Source: Candidatus Palauibacter scopulicola
GTDB taxonomy: Bacteria; Gemmatimonadota; Gemmatimonadetes; Palauibacterales; Palauibacteraceae
DNA: 64,000 nucleotides
Direction of reading: 5' to 3'
Assembly (NCBI RefSeq): GCF_947581915.1
Contig: NZ_CANPWG010000058.1
Span: 37,839 to 101,838, forward strand
Both the position numbers and the translations under genes were made by a program. The notes below the pieces were generated by a model. That model had not been told where the DNA came from and did not search any database. It worked only from the letters and a program-made list of their open reading frames with translations. This document shows positions 33,520-42,743 of the stretch, one piece after another. Every line of letters starts with the position of its first letter. Position 1 is the first letter of the stretch.

Positions 33520-36410
33520 TTAATCCTCACGATCGTGATTAGCGGTTCCGCGGTCTCACCCGCCGGGGTTCCTCCCGCCGTTTCCAGCGACAGCGAAAGG
33601 CCCGGCGCGCCGGGAACCGAGGCGAGTGAGAAGTACCGTACGCTCGACGGCCCTACGTCGAGGCTCAGCACCCGGGTTTCAAACCCCAGCGGTTCGGTCC
33701 GGAGCGCGATCGCGGTCGGAAGACCCGATCGGGTGTCCGTATCTTGATTCAAGGATCGGAACACATCGGTGGCGTCCCACGTTGCCGCGGCGAGCGGCGG
33801 CTCCGCGTCCGGCCCCGCCGCCGGCGCTTCGACGTCCTCTCCCGGGGCATCCTCCGGCTCCTCGTCCAGCGTCCCCGCGCCCAGCGCCAGCGCGACCGAC
33901 ACGTCCGCCAGGATGTTCGCCCACTCCCTTCCGGTGACCCGTTCCAGATTCGCGATCCCGCGCCCGTAGTTCCGTCCGCCCCCGACGACGGACCGGAAGA
34001 AGGCCCGTTCGTCGCCCCCCGCCTGGTCCGCGAGCCGTCGCAGCAGGAACCAGCCGAAGCCCCGCATCTGCAACCCGCCGACGCCGTCGAGATCGTCCGT
34101 CGAGACGGTGGGGGCCCCGGGGAGTCCGAGCATGTACAGGCCGAGGTTGCGGAAGTTGCCCAGCATGTAGGCATTGAAGGTCTCGAGTTCCTCCGGCGTT
34201 CCGGACACGCGGTCGAAGGTCAGGCGCTCGCCCAGGGGGAGTCCGAGCGCGGCGAGCCCCGCCACTTCCTCGGCCAGGCTCGAAAGCGCCTCATCCAGCC
34301 ATACCTCCTCGGCGGCTCCGAAACCCGCCGAAGAAGCGGGCACGCGGCCCCCCGCGCTCACGATGTGCTGGACTTCGTGCGCCACGAGGGCCTGCGTCTC
34401 CCGCAGCAAATCCTCCGTCGCGACGGCGCGGCCGAGCGTCCCGTCGGGGTCCGCGCTCACGCTGTAGATGATCTCGGCCTCGTTGCTCGCCGGGCAGATC
34501 CCGCCGTCCGGGTCCGACAGTTCGCCGTCGCCGCGTCCCGAAGCGGCAAGATCCTGGGGGAGGGAGAAGCCGCCGACCCCCGCCTCGCCGTCGCCGAGCC
34601 GGTTCACGCCGGGCGTGAACAGGACGACGACGCGTCCGTTCCGGTCGATGTCCTCGGGAAGGCCGAAGTAGGACGTCACGGCCGGAAGCACCGTCCCGTC
34701 CAATTCCCCGGCAAGCGCCAGCCACTCCTCCTCCGTCGGCCCGCCCGCGGGCGCGGCGAGATCTTCCACGAGCACCACCCCATCGCCCACGGCCCGCACC
34801 GTCCCCCGTACCGTCCTCGTCGGGTCGACGCAGGTCGCCGCCAGTTCCGGACCGACGGCGAAGAAGTACTCGAGCGTGTCTCCCGGGGCCGGCGCGGAAA
34901 CCGCAGTCGACCCGTCGGGCCGCAGGGGCGAGATGCGGTCCTGAACGAGTCGGGCGAGCGTGCGTGCGCGAATCCCGATGTCCCTGCGCGTACCGGCGAG
35001 CGCGGCCTCCGCGACCCGCGCATCGACCCTCCCGATGCCGACCGCCACCGCCGGGCCATCCCCCGACATGTCGGCGGGCGTCCGCGTGGTGAACCGGAGC
35101 GGAAGCCGGCTCGAGGCGCCGCGGCCCGTGTTGCCGATCACGATCCGGTACTCCCGCGTCGCCGCTTCGATGTCTTCCGGCGCTCCGGGTTCTCCCGCCT
35201 CTCCCGCTTCCACGGGCGCCCCCGGCCGGAACTGCACGCATTCGACCTCGACGGGCCCGCGCAGCGTAAGGGACTCGCCGACATCGAGACTCACGCGCTG
35301 GTTGGCCGGTTCGATCGGAACCAGGAGGCCGTTGCTGGCCTCGGAGCCCACGAGCACCCGCACGCCGACCTCGCGCTCGGGCAGGCACGTACGGACGAAG
35401 GCCGGCACTTCCACCGTGAGTTCGGTCTCCGTGGCGCTCACCACCGTCGCCGCCGTGCCTTCGATCCAGACCTCGTTGTCGGCCGCGACCGGGCGGAAGC
35501 CGCCTCCGTGGAGCAGCGCCCGCGTGCCCGCGGCGAGTCTTCCGTTCCCGACCGAGTCGAGTTGCACGGCGCCGCTCGGCGAGGCGAGCGCCGTGGCCGA
35601 GAAGGAGAGCGTGTCCGAGTAAACGCCGTCCGTGGCGAAGACGTGGATCCGGTAGTCGCCCGGCCGCGAGCCCAGCGTGAACACCGCCCCGCCGCGTCCG
35701 TCCGCGTCCGTCATCACGACGTCGTGCGTGAGGGCTCCCGCGCTTTCCGGCAATTCCTCCGCCGGCGCGGTCGGCTCCGGCGGTTCCGCCACGGCCGCCG
35801 TGTCCCCCGCCTGTGGCAGCTCCGGCGTTACCCCCGCTTCCAGGGCGGCCGAGGCTTCTTCCGGCACCGTCCAGTCGAAGGCGATGCGGACGCCGCCGGC
35901 CGGAGCGCCGCTCGTCGTCTCCGCCCGGATGGAGAACGCGAGCGGCAGCTGGCTCCCCGCCTCCGCCCGCTGGCCGTCTCCCTCCACGATGCTGAGACGA
36001 ACCGTGTCCGCGGACTCCGCGAAGACGAGGAAGCGAAGGGCCGGGACGTTCGCGGCGCTCGGGATGTCCGCCTGGATCTCCGCCTCACCCGGGGTGGGCC
36101 CCGCGCGGTAGACCGATTCCGCGACGCCGTTCTGCCCCGCGACCGCGACCCCCGGCGAAAGCTCGCCCTCGCCCCGCACGATGACGAAGCGGACCGGCGC
36201 CCCTTCGACCGCGTTCCCGAGCGCATCCTCGACCCGGACCGAGATCGGGGGGTCGGTGGCCTCGCCCGTCACGATCGTGTCCACGACCACGGAAACGGGG
36301 ACGAGCGTCGTCGGCGGAGAGCCGAGTTCCGTGCTCCCACCGTCTCCGCACGCCGCCGCGAGCACCCCGGCGAGCACCCCTGCGGTCACGGCCAGCCCGC
36401 CGCGCCTCAC
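33516..36410 (-). CDS. Ig-domain lipoprotein with M30-like metallopeptidase core
   Basis: A 964-residue lipoprotein; the N-terminus ends GVLAGVLAAACGDGG (lipobox-like). GTG 36410 overlaps the upstream stop as GTGA. The first about 450 residues contain Ig-like and IPT/TIG-type strands (ISVRVEDALGNAVEGAPVRF, ALLHGGGFRPVAADNEVWIEG). The zinc motif HEVQH is at residues 678-682, followed by WLDEALSSLAEEVAG with a possible third ligand, resembling M30 (hyicolysin) peptidases. Surface proteolysis is likely, but substrate and activation are unknown. The middle gene of a three-gene coupled run between a propeller protein and a barrel. Confidence 0.78.
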   Translation of the reverse strand: MRRGGLAVTAGVLAGVLAAACGDGGSTELGSPPTTLVPVSVVVDTIVTGEATDPPISVRVEDALGNAVEGAPVRFVIVRGEGELSPGVAVAGQNGVAESVYRAGPTPGEAEIQADIPSAANVPALRFLVFAESADTVRLSIVEGDGQRAEAGSQLPLAFSIRAETTSGAPAGGVRIAFDWTVPEEASAALEAGVTPELPQAGDTAAVAEPPEPTAPAEELPESAGALTHDVVMTDADGRGGAVFTLGSRPGDYRIHVFATDGVYSDTLSFSATALASPSGAVQLDSVGNGRLAAGTRALLHGGGFRPVAADNEVWIEGTAATVVSATETELTVEVPAFVRTCLPEREVGVRVLVGSEASNGLLVPIEPANQRVSLDVGESLTLRGPVEVECVQFRPGAPVEAGEAGEPGAPEDIEAATREYRIVIGNTGRGASSRLPLRFTTRTPADMSGDGPAVAVGIGRVDARVAEAALAGTRRDIGIRARTLARLVQDRISPLRPDGSTAVSAPAPGDTLEYFFAVGPELAATCVDPTRTVRGTVRAVGDGVVLVEDLAAPAGGPTEEEWLALAGELDGTVLPAVTSYFGLPEDIDRNGRVVVLFTPGVNRLGDGEAGVGGFSLPQDLAASGRGDGELSDPDGGICPASNEAEIIYSVSADPDGTLGRAVATEDLLRETQALVAHEVQHIVSAGGRVPASSAGFGAAEEVWLDEALSSLAEEVAGLAALGLPLGERLTFDRVSGTPEELETFNAYMLGNFRNLGLYMLGLPGAPTVSTDDLDGVGGLQMRGFGWFLLRRLADQAGGDERAFFRSVVGGGRNYGRGIANLERVTGREWANILADVSVALALGAGTLDEEPEDAPGEDVEAPAAGPDAEPPLAAATWDATDVFRSLNQDTDTRSGLPTAIALRTEPLGFETRVLSLDVGPSSVRYFSLASVPGAPGLSLSLETAGGTPAGETAEPLITIVRIK

Positions 36411-37540
36411 CGCGGCTCCGCCTTCCAGAAGGCGATGCCGCCCGCCTGCTTCCCCACGTCGACGCTGGCCGCCCGGACCCCAGCCTGGAGGTCGATCACG
36501 TCCACCGTTCCCGGCTCTCCGCCCACGCCTTCCACGCTCACGAAGGCGTATCGGGAATCCGGGGAGATCGCGATCCCGTGCGGAAGCGTCCGCGTGTTCG
36601 GAACCCGGGCCACCTCCGTCCCGTCGGCGAGATCCCAGACGCCGGTCGCCTGCCCGCCCTTGTACGTCACCACGAGGTGGGCGCCGTCCGGAGTCACATC
36701 GAGGTTGTACGGACCCTCGCCCGTCTCGAACCGTCGCGTCACCCGCCACGACTCCACGTCGATCTCCAGCACCTCCGCGTTCCGGTTGCACGCGACGTAC
36801 ACATGGCGTCCGCCCACGGCCGGGTGCGCCCACGTCGGGCTGCACGCGGCCGCTCCCACGGGCCGCGTCGGGAGCCAGTCGTGCGGCCACGCCCGCTCCG
36901 AGCCCGGCGAGAGGAGAAAGCGCTGAGTGACCTCGAGCCGGTGCGCGTCGACCTCCACGAGCACGTCATCCATCATGCACACGGAGTAGTGCCGCGCCCC
37001 GTCCGCCGTGAGCCGCGAGCCGTGCGGCATCGTGCAGGTCGGAATCTGCGCGACCTCGATCATCGCCCCGACGTCGACGACGGACACCGAACTCGGCTCG
37101 TGTTCGCCGTGCAGGTTGAAGTTCGCCGCGAAGAGCAGGCCTGCCGGCGTCACCTGCATGGTGGCGGGGAAGAGCCCCAGCTCCGCGCTCCCGAGCGGGT
37201 GGTTCGTCTCCGTGGAATAGGCGACGACCGTGCCGAAGGGATTCCCGTGGGCGAGCGTCACGTACCACCGTTCCCCGCTCGGATCGACCGCCAGGCCGTG
37301 CGGCCCGTCGATTTCCGTGGGGAAACGGCCCACGAAGACGGAATCCAGCACCGACGCACCGGTGCCGTCGAACCGGACGAGATCGACGCGATCCTCCGAT
37401 TCGGCCGCTACGTAGACGTAATACGACGACGGGCCGTCAGGGCTGGTTTCCTGGGAGGCCGCGGGCGAAACCGCCGCGGCCGTGCTTCCCAGCGCCCACA
37501 GGGCCATCGCCATGCGGGGTATGGCAGACTCAGGTAGCAT
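36407..37540 (-). CDS. Exported YncE/YVTN-type beta-propeller protein
   Basis: A 377-residue exported protein with a signal peptide (MALWALGSTAAAVSPAASQ) and repeated propeller blades of the form YVAAESEDRVDLVRF, PHGLAVDPSGERWYVTLAHG, HGIAISPDSRYAFVSVEG. It contains several Cys residues (CTMPHGS, VCMMDD, ACSP, VACNRNAEV), more than usual for YncE, perhaps disulfide-bonded. The role may be ligand binding or scaffolding. It is the first gene of the run that continues with the M30-like peptidase and the barrel, and is divergent from rnpB. Confidence 0.8.
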   Translation of the reverse strand: MLPESAIPRMAMALWALGSTAAAVSPAASQETSPDGPSSYYVYVAAESEDRVDLVRFDGTGASVLDSVFVGRFPTEIDGPHGLAVDPSGERWYVTLAHGNPFGTVVAYSTETNHPLGSAELGLFPATMQVTPAGLLFAANFNLHGEHEPSSVSVVDVGAMIEVAQIPTCTMPHGSRLTADGARHYSVCMMDDVLVEVDAHRLEVTQRFLLSPGSERAWPHDWLPTRPVGAAACSPTWAHPAVGGRHVYVACNRNAEVLEIDVESWRVTRRFETGEGPYNLDVTPDGAHLVVTYKGGQATGVWDLADGTEVARVPNTRTLPHGIAISPDSRYAFVSVEGVGGEPGTVDVIDLQAGVRAASVDVGKQAGGIAFWKAEPR

Positions 37541-37673
37541 ACGATTTACGCGCGTTCGCGACTCCTTCTTTCTGAAGCCTCCGGGCCCGGAAACCGCTTC
37601 CGCCGGACACTTCTCCTCCTACCCTTAGAGTAGACAATTCCTCAAGGGGTTGCCAATCGGTTAGGTTGTCCGC
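37541..37673. promoter_or_regulatory. Divergent intergenic region between the propeller operon and rnpB
   Basis: 133 bp between divergent transcription units. On the plus strand TAGGTT (37662-37667) lies 7 nt before the rnpB 5' end, in position for a -10, but no good -35 precedes it. On the minus strand TTGGCA (37651-37656) and TACTCT (37627-37632) are 18 bp apart, a fair match for a promoter of the propeller gene. The two promoters would overlap. Confidence 0.4.
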
Positions 37674-38066
37674 GGCGGAGGGAGAAGAGGTCGCGGACGG
37701 GTGCGCGTCACGCCGTTCGAGGAAAGTCCGGGCTCCACAGGGCACGGCGCCGGGTAACGCCCGGGCGTCGCGAGGCGACGGAAAGTGCCACAGAGAGCAG
37801 ACCGCCGATGGCAGACTGCGACCCGCAAGGGTCCAGACGCACAGGCAAGGGTGAAAGGGTGGGGTAAGGGCCCACCGCGTTTCCTGGTGACAGGGACGGC
37901 ACGGCAAACCCCGCCGGGAGCAAGGCCAAGCAGGAACGAGCGGCGGCCCGTCGCGTTCGAGTTCCGGGTAGGCCGCACGAGGCCTCGGGCAACCGAGGTC
38001 CCAGATAGATGACCTCGCCGCGGGCCTGGCCCGCCGGTGACAGAACCCGGCTTATCTCCCTCCGCC
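37674..38066 (+). ncRNA. rnpB: RNase P RNA (rnpB), type A
   Basis: Catalytic RNA that trims tRNA 5' leaders. Helix P1 is a perfect 12-bp pairing of GGCGGAGGGAGA (37674-37685) with TCTCCCTCCGCC (38055-38066). The conserved core is visible in order: GAGGAAAGTCCGGGCTCCAC (from about 37718), CCACAGAGA, AAGGGTGAAAGGGTGGGGTA, GGCAAACCCC, GCAAGGCCAAGCAGGA and ACAGAACCCGGCTTAT near the 3' end. The layout is of the ancestral type A. No intrinsic terminator is seen before the M16 peptidase gene, 43 bp downstream. Confidence 0.97.
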
Positions 38067-38108
38067 TCACCTCATGCCGCGGCGCCGGGAGCGGCACGGA
38101 GAATACCA

Positions 38109-39374
38109 ATGAGATTCGACATCCTTGAGCACACGCTCGACAACGGGCTGCGGGTCGTGCTGCAGCCCGATGCGTCGGCGCCGCTCGTCGCGGTTCACGT
38201 CATGTACCACGTGGGATCGAAGAACGAGCGCGCCGGCCGGACCGGCTTCGCGCACCTCTTCGAGCATCTCCTCTTCCAGGGGTCCGAGCACGTGCCGCGC
38301 GAGCACCACTTCAAGCTCGTTCAGGATGCCGGCGGCACGCTCAACGGGACGACGTGGTTCGACCGCACGAACTACTTCGAGACCCTGCCCGCGAACGAAC
38401 TGGACCTTGGCCTGTGGCTGGAGTCCGACCGCATGGGGTTCTTCAAGCCCGGGATCACCCAGGAGAAGCTCGACAACCAGCGCGAGGTCGTGAAGAACGA
38501 GCGGCGGCAGGCGTACGAGAACCGCCCCTACGGCCTCGCGTTCGAGACCCTGCTCGAGCGCGCCTACGACGAGGGACACCCCTACCGTCATCCGACCATC
38601 GGCTACATGCCCGACATCGACGCGGCCCGGCTCGAGGACGTGCACGAGTTCTTCGACCTCCACTACGGACCCGGCAACGCGACCCTCGTACTCGTCGGCG
38701 ACTTCGATCCGGCCGCGGCGCTGGAGCGGGTCGAGGCCTGGTTCGGGGAGATTCCCCCGCGACCCGTGGCGCCGCGCCCGGAGGTCCCCGTGCCGGCGCG
38801 CGGCGGAGAGCGGCGCGCGCTCCTTCGCGACCGCGTCCAGATGCCCCGCGTGTACCTCATGTACCATTCGCCGCGCTACGCGGACCCCGATTTCGAGGCC
38901 GTCGTGATCCTCAACTACCTGCTCGCCGACGGGAACAGTTCCCGCTTCGAGAAGACGCTCGTGTACGAGAAACAGATGGCGGCGGACGCGACGTCCTTCA
39001 CGTGGCCGACCGAGAGCGCCGGGATGTGCTTCGTCGTCGCCACCGCCCGCCCGGGCGTCGCCGCCGCCGACCTCGAGACGGAGGTGAGGGACGTCATCGA
39101 CGACCTGCTCCGCGACGGCGTCGAGGAGGAAGAGATCGAGGGGGCGCGCAACCGGGCCCGGCGCGGGCTCCTGAACGGGCGCGCGGGCTTCGGCGACCGG
39201 GCGGACGCGATCGCGCACGCGGCCGTGTTGCGGGGCGACGCCGCCTATGTGAACGACGCCTTCACGCGCTACGGAGCCGTCACCCGCCGCGACGTGGAGC
39301 GCGCGGCGCGCGACGTGCTCGACCCGCGCGGCCTCACCGTCCTCCACGTCGTGCCCGAGGAGGCGACGCCGTGA
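38109..39374 (+). CDS. M16 zinc peptidase, catalytic subunit
   Basis: A 421-residue inverted-zincin peptidase. HLFEH at residues 49-53 is the HxxEH zinc site, and Glu131 in NERRQAYENRPYG is positioned as the third ligand. ATG 38109 is chosen over an in-frame ATG at 38037 inside rnpB, because GGAG lies just upstream. No signal peptide is seen. It forms, by family analogy (M16B, PqqF/POP3-like), a heterodimer with the downstream non-catalytic subunit, whose start overlaps its stop (GTGA). Confidence 0.93.
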   Translation: MRFDILEHTLDNGLRVVLQPDASAPLVAVHVMYHVGSKNERAGRTGFAHLFEHLLFQGSEHVPREHHFKLVQDAGGTLNGTTWFDRTNYFETLPANELDLGLWLESDRMGFFKPGITQEKLDNQREVVKNERRQAYENRPYGLAFETLLERAYDEGHPYRHPTIGYMPDIDAARLEDVHEFFDLHYGPGNATLVLVGDFDPAAALERVEAWFGEIPPRPVAPRPEVPVPARGGERRALLRDRVQMPRVYLMYHSPRYADPDFEAVVILNYLLADGNSSRFEKTLVYEKQMAADATSFTWPTESAGMCFVVATARPGVAAADLETEVRDVIDDLLRDGVEEEEIEGARNRARRGLLNGRAGFGDRADAIAHAAVLRGDAAYVNDAFTRYGAVTRRDVERAARDVLDPRGLTVLHVVPEEATP

Positions 39375-40735
39375 CGAACCCCCGAGCCGCGACCCTCGAC
39401 CGTGCCGTGCGCCCGGCGCCGGCCGCCCCGCGCCCGCTCGCGCTCCCGCGCTTCGAGCGCCTCGCGCTCCCCAACGGCCTGCGCATCGAGCACGCCGAGC
39501 GGCCCGGTCTGCCCGAAGTATCGCTCCACCTCGTCCTCGAGTGCGGCGCGGGCGCCGAACCGCCGCGACTCGGCGGTCTCGGCGAACTCACCGCCCGGCT
39601 CCTCACCGCCGGCACCCCCGGCCGGGATGCCATCGAGATGGCGCGCTGGCTCGACCGCCTCGGCGTCGGCTACCGCGCGACGGCCGGCTACGCCGTCGGG
39701 GCCGTCTCGATGCACTTCCTTTCGGAGGTGTTCGAGGAGGCGCTCGAGTTCCTCGCCGCCACCATCCTCGATTCCGAGTTCCCGGAGCACGAAGTCGAAC
39801 GCATCCGCCGCGAGCGCATCGACGAGATCGAACGCCAGGCGGACGACCCGGCGAACGTCGCGGGTCTCGCCACGATCGCCGAACTCTACGGTGACGGCCT
39901 GTACGGCCGGCCGGCGGCCGGAACCGGCCCCACCGTGTCGGAGATCGGCCCGGAAGCGGTGCGGGAATTTCACGCCGCGCGCTATCGCCCCGGCGGCGCC
40001 ATTCTCATCGCGTGCGGCGACCTCGACCGCGAACGTCTCATGTCCGCGGCGGAGGCGCGTTTCGGCGCCTGGAGCGGCGACACCGCCCCGGTTGCGCCCC
40101 CGGAAGCGCCGGAGCCGCGGGCGAACGACCTCATCCTCATCGACCGTCCCGGCAGCCCCCAGAGCGAGATTCGCGTCGCGACGGTGGGCGTGCCCTACAA
40201 CACCGGGGACCATCACGCGATCATCGTGGCCAACGCGATCCTCGGCGGCCTGTTCAACTCCCGGATCAACCTCAACCTGCGCGAGGACAAAGGGTGGACC
40301 TACGGGGCGAGGTCGAGTTTCCGGTTCCGCCGCGGCGCGGGGCCGTTCGTCGCGCGCACGGCCGTCGAGACCGTCCGGACCGGACCCGCGTTCGAGGAGA
40401 TCCTGGGCGAGATCGAGGCCATGCGCACGACGCCCGTCACCGCCGACGAAATGGAACTGGCCCGCAATGCCCTCACGCTCTCCCTGCCGCTCCAGTTCGA
40501 GACCGCGGTGCAGGTCTGCGGAAAGGTGAGCCGCCAGCGCGTATTCGGCCTCCCCGACGACTACTGGGAGACGTACCGCTCCCGCATCGAGGCCGTGACG
40601 CCCGAGCAGGTGCGGGAGGTCTGCCGCACGTACCTCGATCCCGACCGCCTCACCCTCCTCGCCGTCGGCGACGCGGCGACGGCCGAGCCCACGCTGAACG
40701 GTTTCGGGCGCGTGGACGTCCGTCCCGCCTCGTGA
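39371..40735 (+). CDS. M16 peptidase, non-catalytic subunit
   Basis: A 454-residue M16-fold protein paired with the preceding gene. The zinc motif is missing: the equivalent position reads LGELT (about residues 70-74) instead of HxxEH. The conserved Arg/Tyr substrate-binding pair is kept in FNSRINLNLREDKGWTYGA. This matches the two-subunit arrangement of M16B enzymes, one zinc subunit and one RY subunit. GTG start overlaps the upstream stop. Its own stop overlaps a four-codon GTG mini-ORF leading into the Nudix gene. Confidence 0.92.
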   Translation: MTNPRAATLDRAVRPAPAAPRPLALPRFERLALPNGLRIEHAERPGLPEVSLHLVLECGAGAEPPRLGGLGELTARLLTAGTPGRDAIEMARWLDRLGVGYRATAGYAVGAVSMHFLSEVFEEALEFLAATILDSEFPEHEVERIRRERIDEIERQADDPANVAGLATIAELYGDGLYGRPAAGTGPTVSEIGPEAVREFHAARYRPGGAILIACGDLDRERLMSAAEARFGAWSGDTAPVAPPEAPEPRANDLILIDRPGSPQSEIRVATVGVPYNTGDHHAIIVANAILGGLFNSRINLNLREDKGWTYGARSSFRFRRGAGPFVARTAVETVRTGPAFEEILGEIEAMRTTPVTADEMELARNALTLSLPLQFETAVQVCGKVSRQRVFGLPDDYWETYRSRIEAVTPEQVREVCRTYLDPDRLTLLAVGDAATAEPTLNGFGRVDVRPAS

Positions 40736-40742
40736 GCGCGCG

Positions 40743-41375
40743 GTGACCGGCGGGGCGCGCGAGGGCGCCGGGGGCGGCGCTCCGACGGGCCGCGTGGACG
40801 GCGAGCGCGTCTACTCCGGCCGCCGGATCCATGTCGACGTGGATCGCGTGCGGTTTCCGGACGGGTCCATCGGCCGGCTCGAACTGATCCGCCACCCCGG
40901 CGCCTCCGCCGTCGTCGCGCTGGACCTTCCCGACCCGCCCGACCGGACCGCCGCCGCCGCGCGCGAGCCCATCGTCACGCTGGTGCGCCAATACAGGTAC
41001 GCCGCGCGCGGGTTCATCTGGGAGGTGCCGGCCGGGAACCTGGAGCCCGGCGAGCCTCCCGAGGCGTGCGCGCTCCGGGAACTGGAAGAGGAGGCGGGAC
41101 TCCGCGCCGGACGCCTGGAGCGGCTGGCCTCCGTGCGCACGACGCCGGGGTTCACGGACGAGGTCATCCACCTCTTCGCGGCGTGGGATCTGGAGGCGGG
41201 AGAGACGAGTCACGAGGCGAGCGAGTTCATGGATGTGCATCGGCTGCCCCTGCGCCGTACCATCGAGATGATCGATGCGGGGGAGATCAGCGACGGCAAG
41301 ACGATCTGCGCGCTGACCCTCGCGGCGCGCTGGGTCGCCCGCCGGATGGATCGAATCGGCGGGCGTGGGGTTTAA
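40743..41375 (+). CDS. Nudix hydrolase, ADP-ribose pyrophosphatase-like
   Basis: A 210-residue hydrolase. The full Nudix box, pattern GX5EX7REUXEEXGU, is present in the segment from GNLEPGEPPEACALRELEEE to AGL. Upstream YRYAARGFIWEVPAG is typical of ADP-ribose/NDP-sugar pyrophosphatases, which turn ADP-ribose into AMP and ribose-5-phosphate. GTG 40743 is the likely start; a mini-ORF GTG AGC GCG CGG TGA at 40732 links it to the previous stop. The next gene is an ECF sigma factor 49 nt downstream. Confidence 0.85.
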   Translation: MTGGAREGAGGGAPTGRVDGERVYSGRRIHVDVDRVRFPDGSIGRLELIRHPGASAVVALDLPDPPDRTAAAAREPIVTLVRQYRYAARGFIWEVPAGNLEPGEPPEACALRELEEEAGLRAGRLERLASVRTTPGFTDEVIHLFAAWDLEAGETSHEASEFMDVHRLPLRRTIEMIDAGEISDGKTICALTLAARWVARRMDRIGGRGV

Positions 41376-41424
41376 CGCGTCGGATCGTCTGCAACGGGAA
41401 CGGGAAGCCCGCAAAGGGAGCGGC

Positions 41425-42081
41425 ATGGACACGAAGCCGAACCTCGAGGTATCGAGGCAATACGCAGCGCCGGAGGAGGTGGCATCGCTCGGGCGCGCGG
41501 AGTTGAAGCGCCTCGAGGACGCCGAACTCGTCACCCACTACCTGGGGGGGCAGCGCTTCGCGTTCAACGAGATCGCCGACCGCTACCAGGACCGCCTGCT
41601 GAACTTCATCTACCGCACCATCGGCGACCGGGACCGAGCCGAGGATCTCGTGCAGGAGACCTTCGTGCGCGTCTACCGGCACCTCCACCGGTTCGATCCC
41701 GCGCGGAAGTTCTCGACCTGGATCTATACGATCGCCAGCAACCTGGCGAAGAACGAACTGCGGAACCGGGCGCGCAACCCGCTGGTACTCTTCCATACGC
41801 TCCGGAAGAGTTGGGACGCCGACCATCGGCCGCTTGAATTCGAGGATACGGCCTACCGGCCCGACGATCTGTTCCGCAAGCGGCGGGTGCGCGAACAGGT
41901 CGAGGCCGCGGTCGCGGAACTTCCCGAGCATCACCGTGTCGTATTCGTGCTGCGTGAACTGGAAGGGAAGAGCTACGAGGAGATTTCCGAGATCACGGGC
42001 GTAACGCTGGGCACCGTGAAGTCGCGCCTCAATCGTGCGCGGAACCGGTTCGCCCGCATCATCGCCCCGATGCTCGATTGA
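41425..42081 (+). CDS. ECF-type RNA polymerase sigma factor (RpoE-like)
   Basis: A 218-residue sigma-70 family factor. Region 2 lies at FNEIADRYQDRLLNFIYRTI and DRAEDLVQETFVRVYRHLHR with ARKFSTWIYTIASNLAKNE; region 4 is LPEHHRVVFVLRELEGKSYE followed by EISEITGVTLGTVKSRLNRA. ATG 41425 is chosen because GGGAG precedes it; an in-frame ATG/GTG 20 codons upstream overlaps the Nudix gene. The next gene encodes a zf-HC2 anti-sigma factor, so this pair probably controls an envelope-stress-type regulon. Targets are not evident. Confidence 0.92.
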   Translation: MDTKPNLEVSRQYAAPEEVASLGRAELKRLEDAELVTHYLGGQRFAFNEIADRYQDRLLNFIYRTIGDRDRAEDLVQETFVRVYRHLHRFDPARKFSTWIYTIASNLAKNELRNRARNPLVLFHTLRKSWDADHRPLEFEDTAYRPDDLFRKRRVREQVEAAVAELPEHHRVVFVLRELEGKSYEEISEITGVTLGTVKSRLNRARNRFARIIAPMLD

Positions 42082-42127
42082 AGTCCCGGGCCCGCGCGGC
42101 CCGGCCAACGGAAGGAACGCTGGTGCA

Positions 42128-42703
42128 ATGATGGTTTGCAAAGAGTTTATCGAGCGACATACCGACTACCTCGACGGTACGCTGGACGCCGACGAGCGCC
42201 GTCGTTTCGACGCGCATCTGGAAGATTGCAGGTCGTGTCGGCGCTACCAGCGGGTGATGACTCGCGGGCTCGCCGTCTGGCGCGCCCTCCCCCGCGTCAG
42301 CACCTCTCCGGACTTCCTTCCCCGCCTGCAGCATCGCCTCTATCACGTCGACGAGTCTTCGAAGCGGTCCTGGCGGGGCCAGGTCGGCCGGGCCGCCGCC
42401 ATCGCCGTGGCGTCGGCGGGACTCTTCACGCTCGGCGTGTCGAACGGGAGTCAGCCCGTGCTCGTCGAAGTGCAGCTTCCGCCGGTGATGGCGGACGTGC
42501 CCGCGGAAACGGCGGCGGAGAGCCAGGGGACCCTGTTCGCCGACGACCCCTATGTGCCCGACTGGTTCCTCGTACCGTTCGCTCCCGCGCTCGATGACGG
42601 GGGCGGGCTGTTCGGCTCCTCGTACGCGGTGCCGATCGCGACGAGCGACTCCATCGTCCTGCCGGTCGAGCGGCGCTCCGGCCAACTCGACGAGTCTCGC
42701 TGA
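42128..42703 (+). CDS. Anti-sigma factor with zinc-finger (zf-HC2) domain
   Basis: A 191-residue membrane anti-sigma factor. The zinc motif is Cys4, His30, Cys34 and Cys37 (CKEF...HLEDCRSC). One membrane segment (about residues 88-104, AAAIAVASAGLFTLGVS) separates the cytoplasmic sigma-binding domain from a periplasmic tail. ATG 42128 has GGAAGG upstream; a second ATG follows at 42131. It lies immediately after the ECF sigma gene and would hold it inactive until an envelope signal arrives. Confidence 0.9.
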   Translation: MMVCKEFIERHTDYLDGTLDADERRRFDAHLEDCRSCRRYQRVMTRGLAVWRALPRVSTSPDFLPRLQHRLYHVDESSKRSWRGQVGRAAAIAVASAGLFTLGVSNGSQPVLVEVQLPPVMADVPAETAAESQGTLFADDPYVPDWFLVPFAPALDDGGGLFGSSYAVPIATSDSIVLPVERRSGQLDESR

Positions 42704-42743
42704 CCCACCGCCGCGGCCCGCGGCACGGGTCCCTCCCGTCGCC

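Noticed and set aside
33744..36926. A 1060-codon plus-strand frame opposite the M30-like peptidase
   Set aside because: Same codon-position shadow effect; no recognisable motif, and the opposite strand encodes a lipoprotein with HEVQH.
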